From the NCBI GenBank assembly GCA_039519185.1, contig CM076847.1:67841521-67905520 (forward strand): a stretch of DNA of 64,000 nucleotides, read 5' to 3'. The notes beneath the pieces were generated by a model that worked only from the letters and a program-made list of their open reading frames with translations, did no database searches and was not told the DNA's origin. This document shows positions 34,223 to 46,103 of this stretch, piece by piece (position 1 is the first letter of the stretch; each line of letters begins with the position of its first letter). The position numbers were made by a program, and so were the translations under genes. The stretch is from Astragalus membranaceus (taxonomy: Eukaryota; Streptophyta; Magnoliopsida; Fabales; Fabaceae).

Positions 34223-35419
34223 TCAAGATTTCCTTTTTCTGGATTTTCCCCTACTCAACTCTTCTCTTTTCTTAAAAATCCTTTCTACCTGTGAAGCTTC
34301 AAACTGACGAATACAGTCCTCGGTCTCGCTGTCCAATTCTTCCTCTACCCCCTCAATGGAGTTCACAATCACTTTCTCCAAGGTAAGAGAAGGTATATTA
34401 TGTCTAAATGCTTCTTTTACCGAGTCTTCAACCACATCCACCCTAAAACATTTCTCTTGATCGTCTGGGTGACGCATAGCCTCGAAGACATTAAAAGTTA
34501 CCTTCTCGTCTTGGAATCTCAACATTAGTTTCCCTTGTTGAACGTCTACCAGAGCTCGCCCAGTGGCAAGGAATTGTCGACCGAGGAGAATTGGCACCTC
34601 TACATCTTCTTCCATATCAAGAATTACGAAATCAACCGGAAAGAAAAATTTGTCAACCCTTACCACGACATCTTCCAAAATTCCATAAGGATGTTTGATT
34701 GATTTATCGGCGAGCTGCAGAGTTATCCTAGTGGGCTTCACTTCACCCCCACCAAGCTTCTTCAACATGGATAAGGGCATCAAGTTGATGCTCGCCCCCA
34801 AACCACAAAGGGCCTTCCCTATTTTCAAGTACCTATGGTGCAGGGTATTGTGAAACTTCCCGGATCTTTTAACTTCGGGGGGGGGGGGGAGTTTCCTCTG
34901 AATGATGGCACTGCATTCTTCGTTCAGCGCCACAGTCTCGTCGTCTTTGAACCTCCTCTTTTTAGTCAACAATTCTTTCATAAACTTTGCATAGACCGGC
35001 ATCTGCGCTAAGGCTTCTGCAAACAGATTGTTGATTTGGAGGTTGGAGAAGATTTCCATAAACTTTGAGAATTGCTCATCCTGTTGATTCTTCTTCCTTC
35101 TTTGAGGGTATGGCAGCTTCATGTATGAGGGAATTCCTTTAGGCTTCTCTTCAACCTGCAAATTGTCAGAAAAAACATTTTTTATTGGGTTAGACTTCAC
35201 TGCTCCCTCAGTTTTTCTCCCACGCTCATGTTCAACTCCTTCATCTTTATCTTGCAACTCCTCCTTCAGAACCTCGGCTTCACTATTTTCCTCCCTAGGT
35301 TGGGTTTTGGTCACCTCTACGGGTTGCAGCTCTTTACCGCTTCTCAGAGAAATAGCTTTACAACTCTCCTTCCTCGGGTTATCCATGGTCTCAGAAATCA
35401 CTATTAGATGCATCAACAA
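34223..35419 (-). pseudogene. Athila-C gag C-terminus and protease
   Basis: 398 codons. It opens in the wrong frame (MLMHLIVISE), then enters the real frame at DNPRKESCKAISLRSGKEL, a conserved Athila linker. It continues through IPSYMKLPYPQRRKK and FMEIFSNLQINNLFAEALAQ into the protease. There a 13-C run (plus-strand G run 34877-34889) shifts the frame and a second indel about 65 bases on restores it, so residues of about 178-198 are out of frame. The active-site motif reads CGLGASINLMP where the family has CDLGA, so the catalytic Asp is Gly. ILLGRQFLATG, the protease flap/end motif, is intact. Confidence 0.85.
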
Positions 35420-35522
35420 ATTGCTTTGACAACTGACTAATCTGCATTTCCAAGTTCTTCATTGAAGTTTCGTGATTCTTCCCCATACTTTGTATGACTT
35501 GTTCTTGGGATTGCAATGTGGT

Positions 35523-36407
35523 CTAAGTCGTTTGCATACATTGGGATAGTGCATCGTCCAACTGAGTTCCCTGGTTATAAAGTTGCTCTACTTGAGTAAT
35601 TGTTGGGTGAGAAGTTGCTCTACTCTCCAAGGCAGCCGCCACTTGTTTGGCGAGAGATTCGATTTGAAGAGACATTAGCTTTTGTTGAGCTAACACTGCG
35701 TTGTTAGAGTCCAGTTCCAACATATTCTTTTTCTGTACAGCTATACACTCATTCGGCATTCTATATTCATTTGATGTCATGTCATCTATCAGTTGTTTAG
35801 CTTCTTCCCAGGTTTTGTTACCCAAAGACCCTCCAGCTGAGGTATCTAGTATCATCCTTGTTTGAGGTTGCAATCCATGATAGAAGGTTTGTAACTGCAC
35901 AAAATCATCAATACCATGCCCCGGACACTTTCTTAATGACAGCTTAAATCTCTCCCAAGAATCGTATAGGAGTTCTGAATCCTTTTGTGTAAAGTTGGAG
36001 ATTTCGCCCCTCTTTTCAATGAACTTGGAGATAGGGAAGAACCTGGTTAGGAACTTATCTTCAAGGTCACTCCAAGCATTAATAGTTCCGGGTGGGAGAA
36101 TATTTAACCAATCCTTTGCTCTGCCTGTTAAAGTGAAAGGAAAAAGACGCAACTGTTTGGAATTTTCATCCACTCCCTCAGGATACGTGGTTCCACAGAT
36201 TTCATGGAAGTAGGATAAGTGCTGATTGGGGTCTTCAGTATCTGACCCAGAAAACGGCTTTGCCCTTAATGCGGATAGAGCAGATGACTTGATGTCAAAG
36301 GTGGCAGCCCATACTGGTTGGAAGGTGCTACTATGTGTGCCTCGAGTTCTCCTCCCAAAATCATTGAGAGTGCGTCTGCCCGGTGGATTTTCAGCCATTA
36401 CTTTCAC
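35523..36407 (-). pseudogene. Athila-C gag
   Basis: 294 codons from MKVMAENPPGRRTLNDFGRR. The capsid region carries the Athila gag block: HLSYFHEICGTTYPEGVDEN, LRLFPFTLTGRAKDWLNILP, WSDLEDKFLTRFFPISKF, LYDSWERFKLSLRKCPGHG and FYHGLQPQTRMILDTSAGGS, followed by a Gln/Leu-rich linker. The frame ends at a TAG after MQTT (35523-35525), but the same frame continues open with TTLQSQEQVIQSMGKNHET, so the stop is a nonsense mutation rather than the natural end. Gag forms the cytoplasmic particle in which the element's RNA is copied. Confidence 0.9.
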
Positions 36408-36570
36408 TGAATGTACCTGTGCCCCCTGTATAAACAGTTCTTGGAAACACTAAGCAAACGTTAACCAGTTCAAGAAAATCAACAAGTAGCAAAATTAAGT
36501 AACTATAAATAAAACAAAAACTAAAAATCTAGAATCAAATCGTTTGCCTTGTCGACAACAAAGTCAACAA

Positions 36571-36588
36571 TCCCCGACAACGGCGCCA
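36571..36588 (-). promoter_or_regulatory. Athila-C primer-binding site
   Basis: Minus-strand TGGCGCCGTTGTCGGGGA lies six bases from the 5' LTR. It differs by one base from TGGCGCCGTTGCCGGGGA, the complement of the tRNA-Asp 3' end used by Athila/Tat-type elements. The same site is in copy A at 23680-23697. Confidence 0.88.
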
Positions 36589-36594
36589 AAAACT

Positions 36595-37802
36595 TGTTAA
36601 GTGTTCAGCAAGTGTACTGAAACGTTGCAAGTAATAAAATTACGGTAAGTACCGGTCGATTCCACAGGGATTGCGTGTTGTAACTAGCAAAATTTATTAA
36701 TTCTAGATTGTGAAAATTGGTTTGATTTGTAATTGCGTAACGCGAAAGTAAAAACTGTTGTTGAAATGATGAGAAAAGCGATTAGGGGTCGAATCTTCTC
36801 CCTTCACCTATGTTATGAACCTTCAGCTAATTACAGATTAATTGTTTGAACTACCAGATTCAATTCACTATAGTAGGTTAAGGACAATCCCTTGCCTCAT
36901 AACCCCTTTTACCTAATTGAGTTACCCTAATTCCTTAGGTGAATCATGCCAACCGGTAAAGCAATAAACCTAAGAAATAGAAAATTCATGCATCCAACCC
37001 CATATTCCTATGGTGATCACAAGTACATGATCTAATACCCCATATCCAGTATGCAACCCATATCCCTATGCGATCACATAACCTAGATCATTATAATTAT
37101 CATATGTAACTATAAAGCATTACAATCAGAGGCATAGACTTATGATAATTCAAACAACTAATTGTATTAACCATAACAAAGTATCCATAACATAGGTTCG
37201 GGAGAATCATCTCTCCCTAATCTTAGAAAATTAGTTACACATGGTGAATAGAGACATAACTAGAGTAAAAGAAGCAATACAAGTAAAGATAGACATAGGA
37301 ACCTTCAACCCTCGTTCCCAAGTGGTGAAAAGCTCCAAAATCTCACTTTTCTCTGCTCCAAGACCTCTGGCTGCGCTCCAATGAACAAGCTCCCTTGAAA
37401 AAACGCAAAACTGAATTAAAAACCCTAACTTCAGCAAGCCACCGCGTCGCGACACGAGCCCGTCGCGACGCGAAATTGGACAGAATCCAATTTTCTCCTG
37501 TTTCATGCTTCCTTCGCGACGCGAACCCTCCTTATCGCGATGCGAAATTGGACAGAACTGAAATCTTCCCAATTGTGCTGCATCTCTGGGCAAGTGTCTG
37601 GTTCGCCGAATGATAACACACAAATTGGAGGTCTTCAAGTACAAAATAACTCCAAAAATGCAGGAATGGCTTACAAAAGGATTTCCTACTACAAATTTCT
37701 AATACTAAGCTAAATCTCCAGATAACGACTACGATACAATAAAAAAACCGCACAATTGGTCCTAAAATTGGACAACTTACATCATATGACCGAGAGTCAA
37801 CA
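36595..37802 (-). repeat. Athila-C 5' LTR
   Basis: 1208 bp, minus strand, TGTTGACTCTCGG...GAACACTTAACA. Near its end is AATCCCTGTGGAATCGACC, a word also found at the same place in the Athila-D and -E LTRs. It contains GTCGCGAC palindromes (about 37446-37545) and TTGGACAGAACTG (plus-strand 37548-37560). Confidence 0.92.
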
Positions 37803-39234
<1,432 letters not shown>

Positions 39235-40921
39235 TATAAATAGACATTCACTCTTCACTTTACAATCACACACTTTCACTCGAATCTCTCACATTGACAC
39301 AGAAGCAAAGCTTTTTACTTTCCCTCATCAGGTTTTCTTCATCTCACTTTATTCTCTCTTTCTTGTTTCTTTTTAGTTCTTTTCTGTTGTCTTACTTTTT
39401 GAAGCATCTTTCTTTATTATTATATTTCTTTTTCCTTGTTCTACAAAACATGAAACCCACTTATTGTAGATAGACTCTGTACAAACTAGTTTAGTTATGT
39501 TTACTTTTTTTCAAAACGTACGTAACTATGGTGGGATTTTAATTTTATTTTATTATCTCTTTATTTCAAATGTTAAGATATGGTTTAAGTAGTTTATTTA
39601 GGGCATTATTTTAAAAATAAGATAGAATACCTGTTCAAAAAAAACTTGATTAATTAGATGAATTAGTCTAAATATTTAGGATTACTTTTCATGAGTTAAA
39701 ATGTAAATGTCTTTATATATACTTAGACTTTGATTTAAAAAAAATTCTAAACTCTAGTTATTATGTATTCTCAATGCACCTATTATGAATAGAAAATATG
39801 TCTATCAAAAGGGATTTTTCTTGAAAAACAAATGTGTCTTTGCATTTTGAAAACACACAAGTATTAAGTAGAATTTTTAGTAAAATATTTTAGTTTGATA
39901 TAGTTATGAGTATAGATAGTGTGTTAAGACATAGTTGTTTTGATGAGTAATAGATATCTACTATAAATTGATGCTATTAATCTACCTACGGAGTTACCTT
40001 CTTGTACTCAAGATTTTTCATTCTCACTATATTAAATTTTGCCCTTTCACGTCTACGGTGTATCATCCATTTGTCTGATGGTCAAAGAGGTCGTCACTTT
40101 TATCCATTGGAAACATACTTTGTCTTAGGGAAACATCATCACATGCATGTACATGAACACCAAATAGTTTTATCTCTTCACTTTAACACTTCCAGCTTCA
40201 ACTCTCTCCAAAGACTCTTCACTTTCACCAAGTTTCCAACTTTTCCTGTATCAGTTCCTTGAATGTTTATTGTTGCATGTGTTTTGCTTTTCTTCTACTT
40301 TCTTCTGTTAACTTTGCTTTCATTATTTTCAAGTTATTTTCAACATTATGCTACCTATGCTGCAATGCATATGTAACCAGTGGCTATTAAATGATAATTT
40401 GATATGGTAATCATACAGCGAAGGTACGGTTACACTGCAGGTTTTCAGTAAAACTCATCAAAAGTATGTTTAATTATATCAATTAAATGGAACAATATTG
40501 CCTTTATTATAAACAAATTGAACTAAACCATTTTGGTTACTTACATGGTTGCCCATTAAAATAGGAATGCAGCTAAAAAAATATTGTTTTCACAGGTGAA
40601 GCTGGCGCATTTAATGCTATAAGATCAGAAGTACAGCTCAAATCCCTCTTACTTGCTACTTTGAAGATCTCTTGGTGCAGATTGTTCCACACGCATACCC
40701 TATTTCCCATCTAAAACAAAGGTACCCATTGGAAAACTGATTTAACTACAAGTCAATAACTTACAAACTGCCCCTCAACGGTGCTGTCCTAATCAGTTTA
40801 AACATTATTATTTAATTAAAAACAAACAAAACAAATAATTATGAATTAAAGTTTATGTATTTAGAGATACTAGACCACTATGTAATTATAGACACTTTTC
40901 CATTCGAACTAGGCAAAAATA
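39235..40921 (+). promoter_or_regulatory. Promoter and leader-like block of unknown origin (copy B)
   Basis: TATAAATA at 39235-39242 and all downstream features are as in copy A, with one substitution noticed (CTGGTACG here, CAGGTACG in copy A). Because Ogre ORF1 follows on the same strand in both copies, this block may drive transcription into it, though that is inference only. Confidence 0.35.
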
Positions 40922-40949
40922 ATACTCATTCCGTCTCATTTTAATTGTC

Positions 40950-42417
40950 ATGTTTGCCATATTTCTCTGTCTCAAATTATCTGTCACTTTCACCCATTAC
41001 AGTGAAAGAAATGGAAGGAAAATATCATGTTGCTTACCTATGCTTTATGTCTGGCTTATCAATCATGCCTTTATAAACAGAGGAAAATGTGAATGCCCAA
41101 TTCAAGACTCCAAATGGTGTGATGTGAAGACCATGGATAGTATAGAATGGATGCAAATGCTGGCCAACCTCACTGAATACCAGCTTCGTTGGTACCCATC
41201 CTGGTGGAAAGAAAGACCCGAAGTTATTCATCAATGCGGAACCTTCCAAAATGTGCCACTCATGGGGACAAATGGGTGTATAAATTACAATCCATTTTTG
41301 GCCCTCAGACAACTTGGGTACCCAATGCGGAATTCGCCCGCCGAAAGCATGTTAGCCCATTTTTACTTCTATGGGAAAGATCATAGAGGCGGCAGTATGC
41401 TCAGAAGAATCTCTCAAGCATGGGACAAAGTGGTCCGCGGAGGTCGAGAGCTTACAAAGAAGAATGGCGATAACGAAATCACCTTTCGCCAATGGCTTCG
41501 AGAAAGGATCCAAAATACCCAGTTGCCTTACCAGAGCACAATTTGGGTTGAGGAAGAAACACTTGATCCTACTCCCCTAACCAATGAAGAGTTAGAAGAA
41601 CTCAAAACTGTGCTGTCGAGGTCGGAGGAGGAAAAGAAGAGGCTCCAAGTGGAGTTTGAAAACGTCTTGATAGAAAACCAAAACTTGAGGGAAGAAAATT
41701 TACTCAAGGAGAAAGCTATTGAAAATCGCAACAAAAGGCTCAAAGTAGAAGAAGAGAGTAAAATGGATGTGCAGATGTACCTAAAAATGCAAAAGAAGAG
41801 ATGAAATGATGTAACATGAAAATGAGCGATGCCAACGATGACGCACACAAGTGGAAAGAATCTATGATTGCTGGAAAAAAAACACCCACAGCTTGGCAGA
41901 AAGATCAAGGTGAGAGTTCTGTATCATGATAGTTGAGCTTGAGGATCAGATGAGGAGCATTAGGCAGGACAAAGAAAAGATAGAAGAAATACTCCAGGAA
42001 TATCAGGAAGCCCTGAGAAAGGAGCAAGATAGATATCATCAACTGAGGGATCATATTGAATGTCAAGAGGCAGTTTACCGCCAGTTGGAGACTGAAAGCG
42101 CTTGTTGGGAAGTCCGCTATGCAGAGTTAGTCCGCAGGTTAGAAAATCACCAAGTTTTCATTGACCTGAGGAACAAAGGCTTGTATTGGAAAGGCAGATT
42201 CTCAAAGCTGGCATGGTTAGCTAATCAGGCTGTCATAGAAATCCCAAGGCGTCTGAAGAAGGCTGATGTGGCAATGCACCCACTAAACACCCCGGATGAA
42301 ATCTTCGAATTCGTTGAATTTTGCAAGATTTTGGTTGTTGAACTTAAAGAGAAGGCTGTTCACTTATCTAAAAAGAAAAGAGAGAATAGTGGAGAGATGA
42401 AAGCTATATGTATTTGA
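40950..42417 (+). pseudogene. Ogre/Tat-type extra ORF1 (DUF7745-like, coiled coil), copy B
   Basis: First part (40950-41804) as in copy A but with GGSMLRRI, VVRGGREL and GDNEIT variants. A frame change at about 41785 (LKMQKKR) and a TGA break it. The second part (41926-42417) starts MIVELEDQMRSIRQDKEKIE and is a long heptad-rich coiled coil (EEILQEYQEALRKEQDRYHQ, QLETESACWEVRYAELVRRL). It ends in a compact domain FSKLAWLANQAVIEIPRRLK and FEFVEFCKILVVELKEKA. The two pieces together equal the long coiled-coil C-terminus of this family. It sits 308 bases upstream of gag on the same strand. Its function is unknown. Confidence 0.75.
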
Positions 42418-42725
42418 ATGAAATTTGACTAGAAGATTGTATTTTCCTTTCTTGTTTGACCTTGTCCCTTTCATTAATGAAATTTGGTTGTTTTCGTTTA
42501 TCGATCCCATTTACCGTCATCGTCTTAGAAATACTCAAAATATTAACTCGCGTACTTACGACGAAACGAGATATACTTACGATTTCCGGCTCAAAGCATA
42601 GAACTCATATGCATGCACTTTCTCATCCATTCATTCGCATACTCATAATACGTATTCCAATAACAGAATAAAAAGGCAAGCTGGTTCGCCAACATCGTTA
42701 TTGGACTCGTTCTCAAGCAAGAAAC

Positions 42726-43942
42726 ATGGCTGCAGAAGACAACCAAACGCTGAGCGACGACACTACAAAGCTAAAAGATCAAATGAGCGAGATGGTATTG
42801 CTGAAAGATCAAATGGCCGATCTCATGAAGCTTCTCGAAAAAAGAAATGCAGATGAAAGCGCTTCGACAGGGAATACTGAAAACTATGCTACAAGTCTTC
42901 CTCCTCCTCCTCACAACACTGGTTCCCCATATCCCGCTGGAGTTAATGGCTAGAATTACCAGTGGCCTCGTTATGGACTTCCCGTCGGTTATTCACCCCC
43001 TACAATGGAAGCCACTTTAGAGGTGGTCCTACGGGGGTCGTGGATGCGAATCACAACATGCCTCCAGGTCAGAATGCAAATACAAAAAATCAACTCTCAA
43101 TTCCAACAACCGCACCACAGGCCGTGCCACAAGGCTACACTCCCCCACTAGTGACAAGTCGCCAGGCTCCTGTACCCAATCTTGGGGACCCTTCTCATTC
43201 GCATATCCCAAATGCGAACCCTATTGTGGTTCCGATGTTTCATCCTTACCACAATATGAGTGGGTTTCCTCATGTTTATCCTACAGAGAACCCTCAATCC
43301 AGAGACAAGTTACAAATGCTCGAGGAGCGCCTAAGGGCTGTGGAAGGATCTAATATTGGGGCAAAGGATGCATATGACCTATGTCTCATCCCTAATGTGG
43401 TCATCCCTCCCAAGTTCAAACTGCCAGACTTTGATAAGTATAGAGGAGCAACTTGCCCAGCAAGCCACTTAACTATGTACTGTAGGAAAATGGCCGTGTT
43501 TGCGCATGATGACAACCTGCTCATCCACTACTTTCAAGACAGTTTAGCTGGGGCTGCCTCGAGCTGGTACATGCAACTAGAGCATACCCATATCCGGTGC
43601 TGGAAAGATCTAGCTGATGCCTTTCTGAGGCAGTACAAGTATAACATTGACATGGCTCCTGATAGAGCACAATTGCAGAATATGGTAAAAAGAGACAATG
43701 AATCGTTCAAGGAGTATGCCCAACGTTGGAGAGGGTTGGCAGCGCAAGTGGCCCCACCTCTACTAGAGAAGGAGAGGGTATCCATATTCATGGACACTCT
43801 ACAGTCACCCTTCTATGACAGATTAACTGGGAGTGTGTCTTCGAACTTCTCAGACATGGTCATTATAGGTGAAAGATTGGAAAGCGGCATGAGGAATGGA
43901 AAAATTGCTCACGGATCAACTGGACCCAGTAACTTGAAAAAA
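42726..43942 (+). pseudogene. Ogre/Tat-type gag, N-terminal and capsid part
   Basis: The start MAAEDNQTLSDDTTKLKDQM is followed by a predicted coiled coil (MVLLKDQMADLMKLLEKRN). A TAG at 42951-42953 interrupts the frame, which continues YQWPRYGLPVGYSPP and then shifts at about 43005. The next frame carries the retrotransposon-gag domain: KLPDFDKYRGATCPASHLTM, LIHYFQDSLAGAASSWYMQL, WKDLADAFLRQYKYNIDMAP, FKEYAQRWRGLAAQVAPPLL, then FYDRLTGSVSSNFSDMVIIG. It is split after NLKK by Tekay-B inserted at an A-run; downstream sequence resumes PFSGFPIKKEGEA at 52749. Confidence 0.88.
43938..43942. repeat. Target-site duplication AAAAA (left, Tekay-B)
   Basis: AAAAA before the left LTR is matched by AAAAA at 52744-52748. 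Removing the insertion and one copy restores the Ogre gag reading frame across the site, which independently supports the borders. Confidence 0.88.
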
Positions 43943-46053
43943 TGTAACACCCTGGTATTTTTATTTGTTAAAAACACCCAAGTGCACATTAAACATACAT
44001 CAGAGATATTATTTCCTGTTCAGACACTGAATACCATTATAAATTTTTCGCTGAATTAAACAAAACAGTCTTATATACAAACAAGACCATAACCTGTCAG
44101 CAACTGTGGTAGTCAGAGTCATACAAGAAAGCGGAATGAAAGATAACATAAAGCTAATGCCATAGCATTGCGATACACAGACAACAGAAGGAAAATAAAC
44201 TTAAACGTAGAACTAAGTCATCATCCATCACTCGGGGCCACCTACTCGTGCCTCTGAGGTTTCTTCTGTCCCTGTTTATCTGTAAAACAACAACATTTAA
44301 ACAGTGAGATACAATCTCAGTGAGTTCTACCGAGACCCCTACTAACACTCTCGGTTCATTTATTAGTTCTTTTATAACATAACACGACACCGACTGCAAA
44401 ACGCTGCTACTCCCGGTATGTCGTAAAATAAATAAAGTGCGGCACCGACTGCAAAACCATGCTAATCCCGGTGTATCGCGCAACACAACAAGTACGGCAC
44501 CGACTGCAAAACCATGCTAATCCCGGTGTATCGCACAATAATCTTTAACATAACACCGACTGCGGAACATCGCTAATCCCGGTGAACCCCCCTACCAATA
44601 GTACATTCTCCCATTGGCATGGAGCCTAGGGAAGGGGATCATGACTGCCCCGCCTAGTATGTTACACATGGGTCGTCACCCAACTCGATATACTATATAC
44701 GTATATCTACAACACTATGAACATTTAGTTCATTAAATTTTACTTTACCACATAGGACTCATAGTCCATTTGTTATCAATAAAACGTATCCGCACACGTG
44801 TACTATTATTCGGTTTTTCGAAACGGTTTAAACATCAAAAAGCGTTTTATAAAACCCTTTGTAACACACCCAAAATCATGGCGTCATAAGCCTAATATCA
44901 TTATATAAGAGTTAGGAAAGGATTAGGAGAGGATTGGGATCAAAACGGAATTATTTTGGACAACTTGAAAATTTTGGACAGAACTGGGCGCACGGGTCGT
45001 GCCCCTGGACGCACGGGTCGTGCGCCCCCTGTTTGACATTTTTGCACACTGAACCCGAACCAGGCGCACGGGTCGTGTGCCTGAGACGCACGGGTCGTGC
45101 GCGTTTGACAGCATTGCCAAAATGCCCTGTTTTGTGAAATTTTGCTTTCCGATCGATCCGAAACTCGCCCCGATTGATTCCTAACTCAAAAACAGATAAT
45201 ACCAGACAATATACCAGTCCAATCAACATCAAACAATCAAGCAATTCAATCAAAAACTCAACGATTACGAATTTCGTTAAAACGCAATATATTTCAAAAT
45301 AACGTTTTCGACTCAAAATCTTTCGAAAACAAATCACACAATTCATTTCAAAATGGAATAAACCTAAACGTGAGTAAAACTCACCCTTGAAGCGAGAGTC
45401 GTTGCCGAGCCGAAATCACCGATATGTCAAAATCACCGAATCGCTCCTAACTTCGTTCCGAGCTTCCAATCGCGTTCAATCCGCTCCTAGCTTCGTTCCT
45501 AAGCATGATTCAATCATCAATTTGATCACACAACCCACGATTTCGCCAAATCACCTCCAAAACCTCCCCAAATTCGTAGGCCATAAAATAGGGGAAAAAT
45601 TGAGGGAAAGCTTACCAAGTTATAGGGTTTTGTAGAGGGAAGTAAGGGGATGATGGTGATGAAATTTGAGAGGGTGGGCTTCACACTTCTTCTTCCTTTC
45701 TCTTCTTCTTTCCTCTTCTTCTTTCTCTTCCTTTCTTCTCTTTTCTTCTCCTTTTCCTCTTCTGCGCGTATCTCTTCTTTCTTTCTTTTCTTTCATTCTT
45801 TTATTTTCTTTAATCACACACACACACAACACATATTTAATTATTAAATAGGTGGTAGCGTGGTCCAATTACCGTATTGATCTTTATCCCTTATTTCGAT
45901 TCCAAAACTTCATTGACCCGTATTATCCAGTTAACGACTTAATGTTATCCAGTAAATAATTTTAGTACTTACTAAATTTACCAGTCAGGTACTAAATTAC
46001 TCCCATTGGGTTAACATCCAAACAATTCGCCTAATTATTTTGAGGATGTTACA
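43943..46053 (-). repeat. Tekay-B 3' LTR
   Basis: 2111 bp; minus-strand start TGTAACATCCTC at 46053, end CAGGGTGTTACA at 43943. It carries four GCACGGGTCGTGC-type palindromes (44990-45002, 45011-45023, 45065-45077, 45088-45100) and a four-copy spaced repeat (44388-44584). It is related in sequence and layout to the Tekay-A LTR. Confidence 0.95.
44388..44584 (-). repeat. Four-copy spaced repeat inside the Tekay-B LTR
   Basis: Units of about 31 bp, CACCGACTGCAAAA...TAATCCCGGTG on the plus strand, lie at 44388-44417, 44443-44473, 44498-44528 and 44554-44584, about 55 bp apart. Most begin CACCG and end CGGTG. They correspond to the Tekay-A units on the opposite strand and recur at 51078-51274. 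Confidence 0.85.
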
Positions 46054-46070
46054 TTCTCCCCTACTTAAAA
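46054..46070 (-). promoter_or_regulatory. Tekay-B polypurine tract
   Basis: Minus-strand TTTTAAGTAGGGGAGAA directly abuts the 3' LTR, the expected RNase H-resistant plus-strand primer. Confidence 0.85.
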
Positions 46071-46103
46071 GAATTTTGTCCTCAAAATTAAACACAACGC
46101 ACC

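Larger units (their letters stand above)
28985..37802 (-). mobile_element. Athila-C: Ty3/gypsy Athila-type retrotransposon, near full length
   Basis: On the minus strand the order is 5' LTR (36595-37802), tRNA-Asp-type PBS, gag, protease, RT, RNase H, integrase, long non-coding 3' region, PPT and 3' LTR (28985-30078, lacking its last ~115 bases). RT has FMDD and the surrounding VFMDDFSVFG typical of the Athila lineage. Several frameshifts and stops inactivate it. The two LTRs differ at about 25 positions over ~1.09 kb by eye, so this insertion is clearly older than the Tekay insertions. Confidence 0.92.

Noticed and set aside
45620..45868. Glu/Lys/Arg-rich minus-strand ORF, repeated at 52310-52558, and its Ser/Phe-rich antisense
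   Set aside because: Low-complexity purine tract in the Tekay-B LTR; no domain, and present twice only because of the LTR pair.
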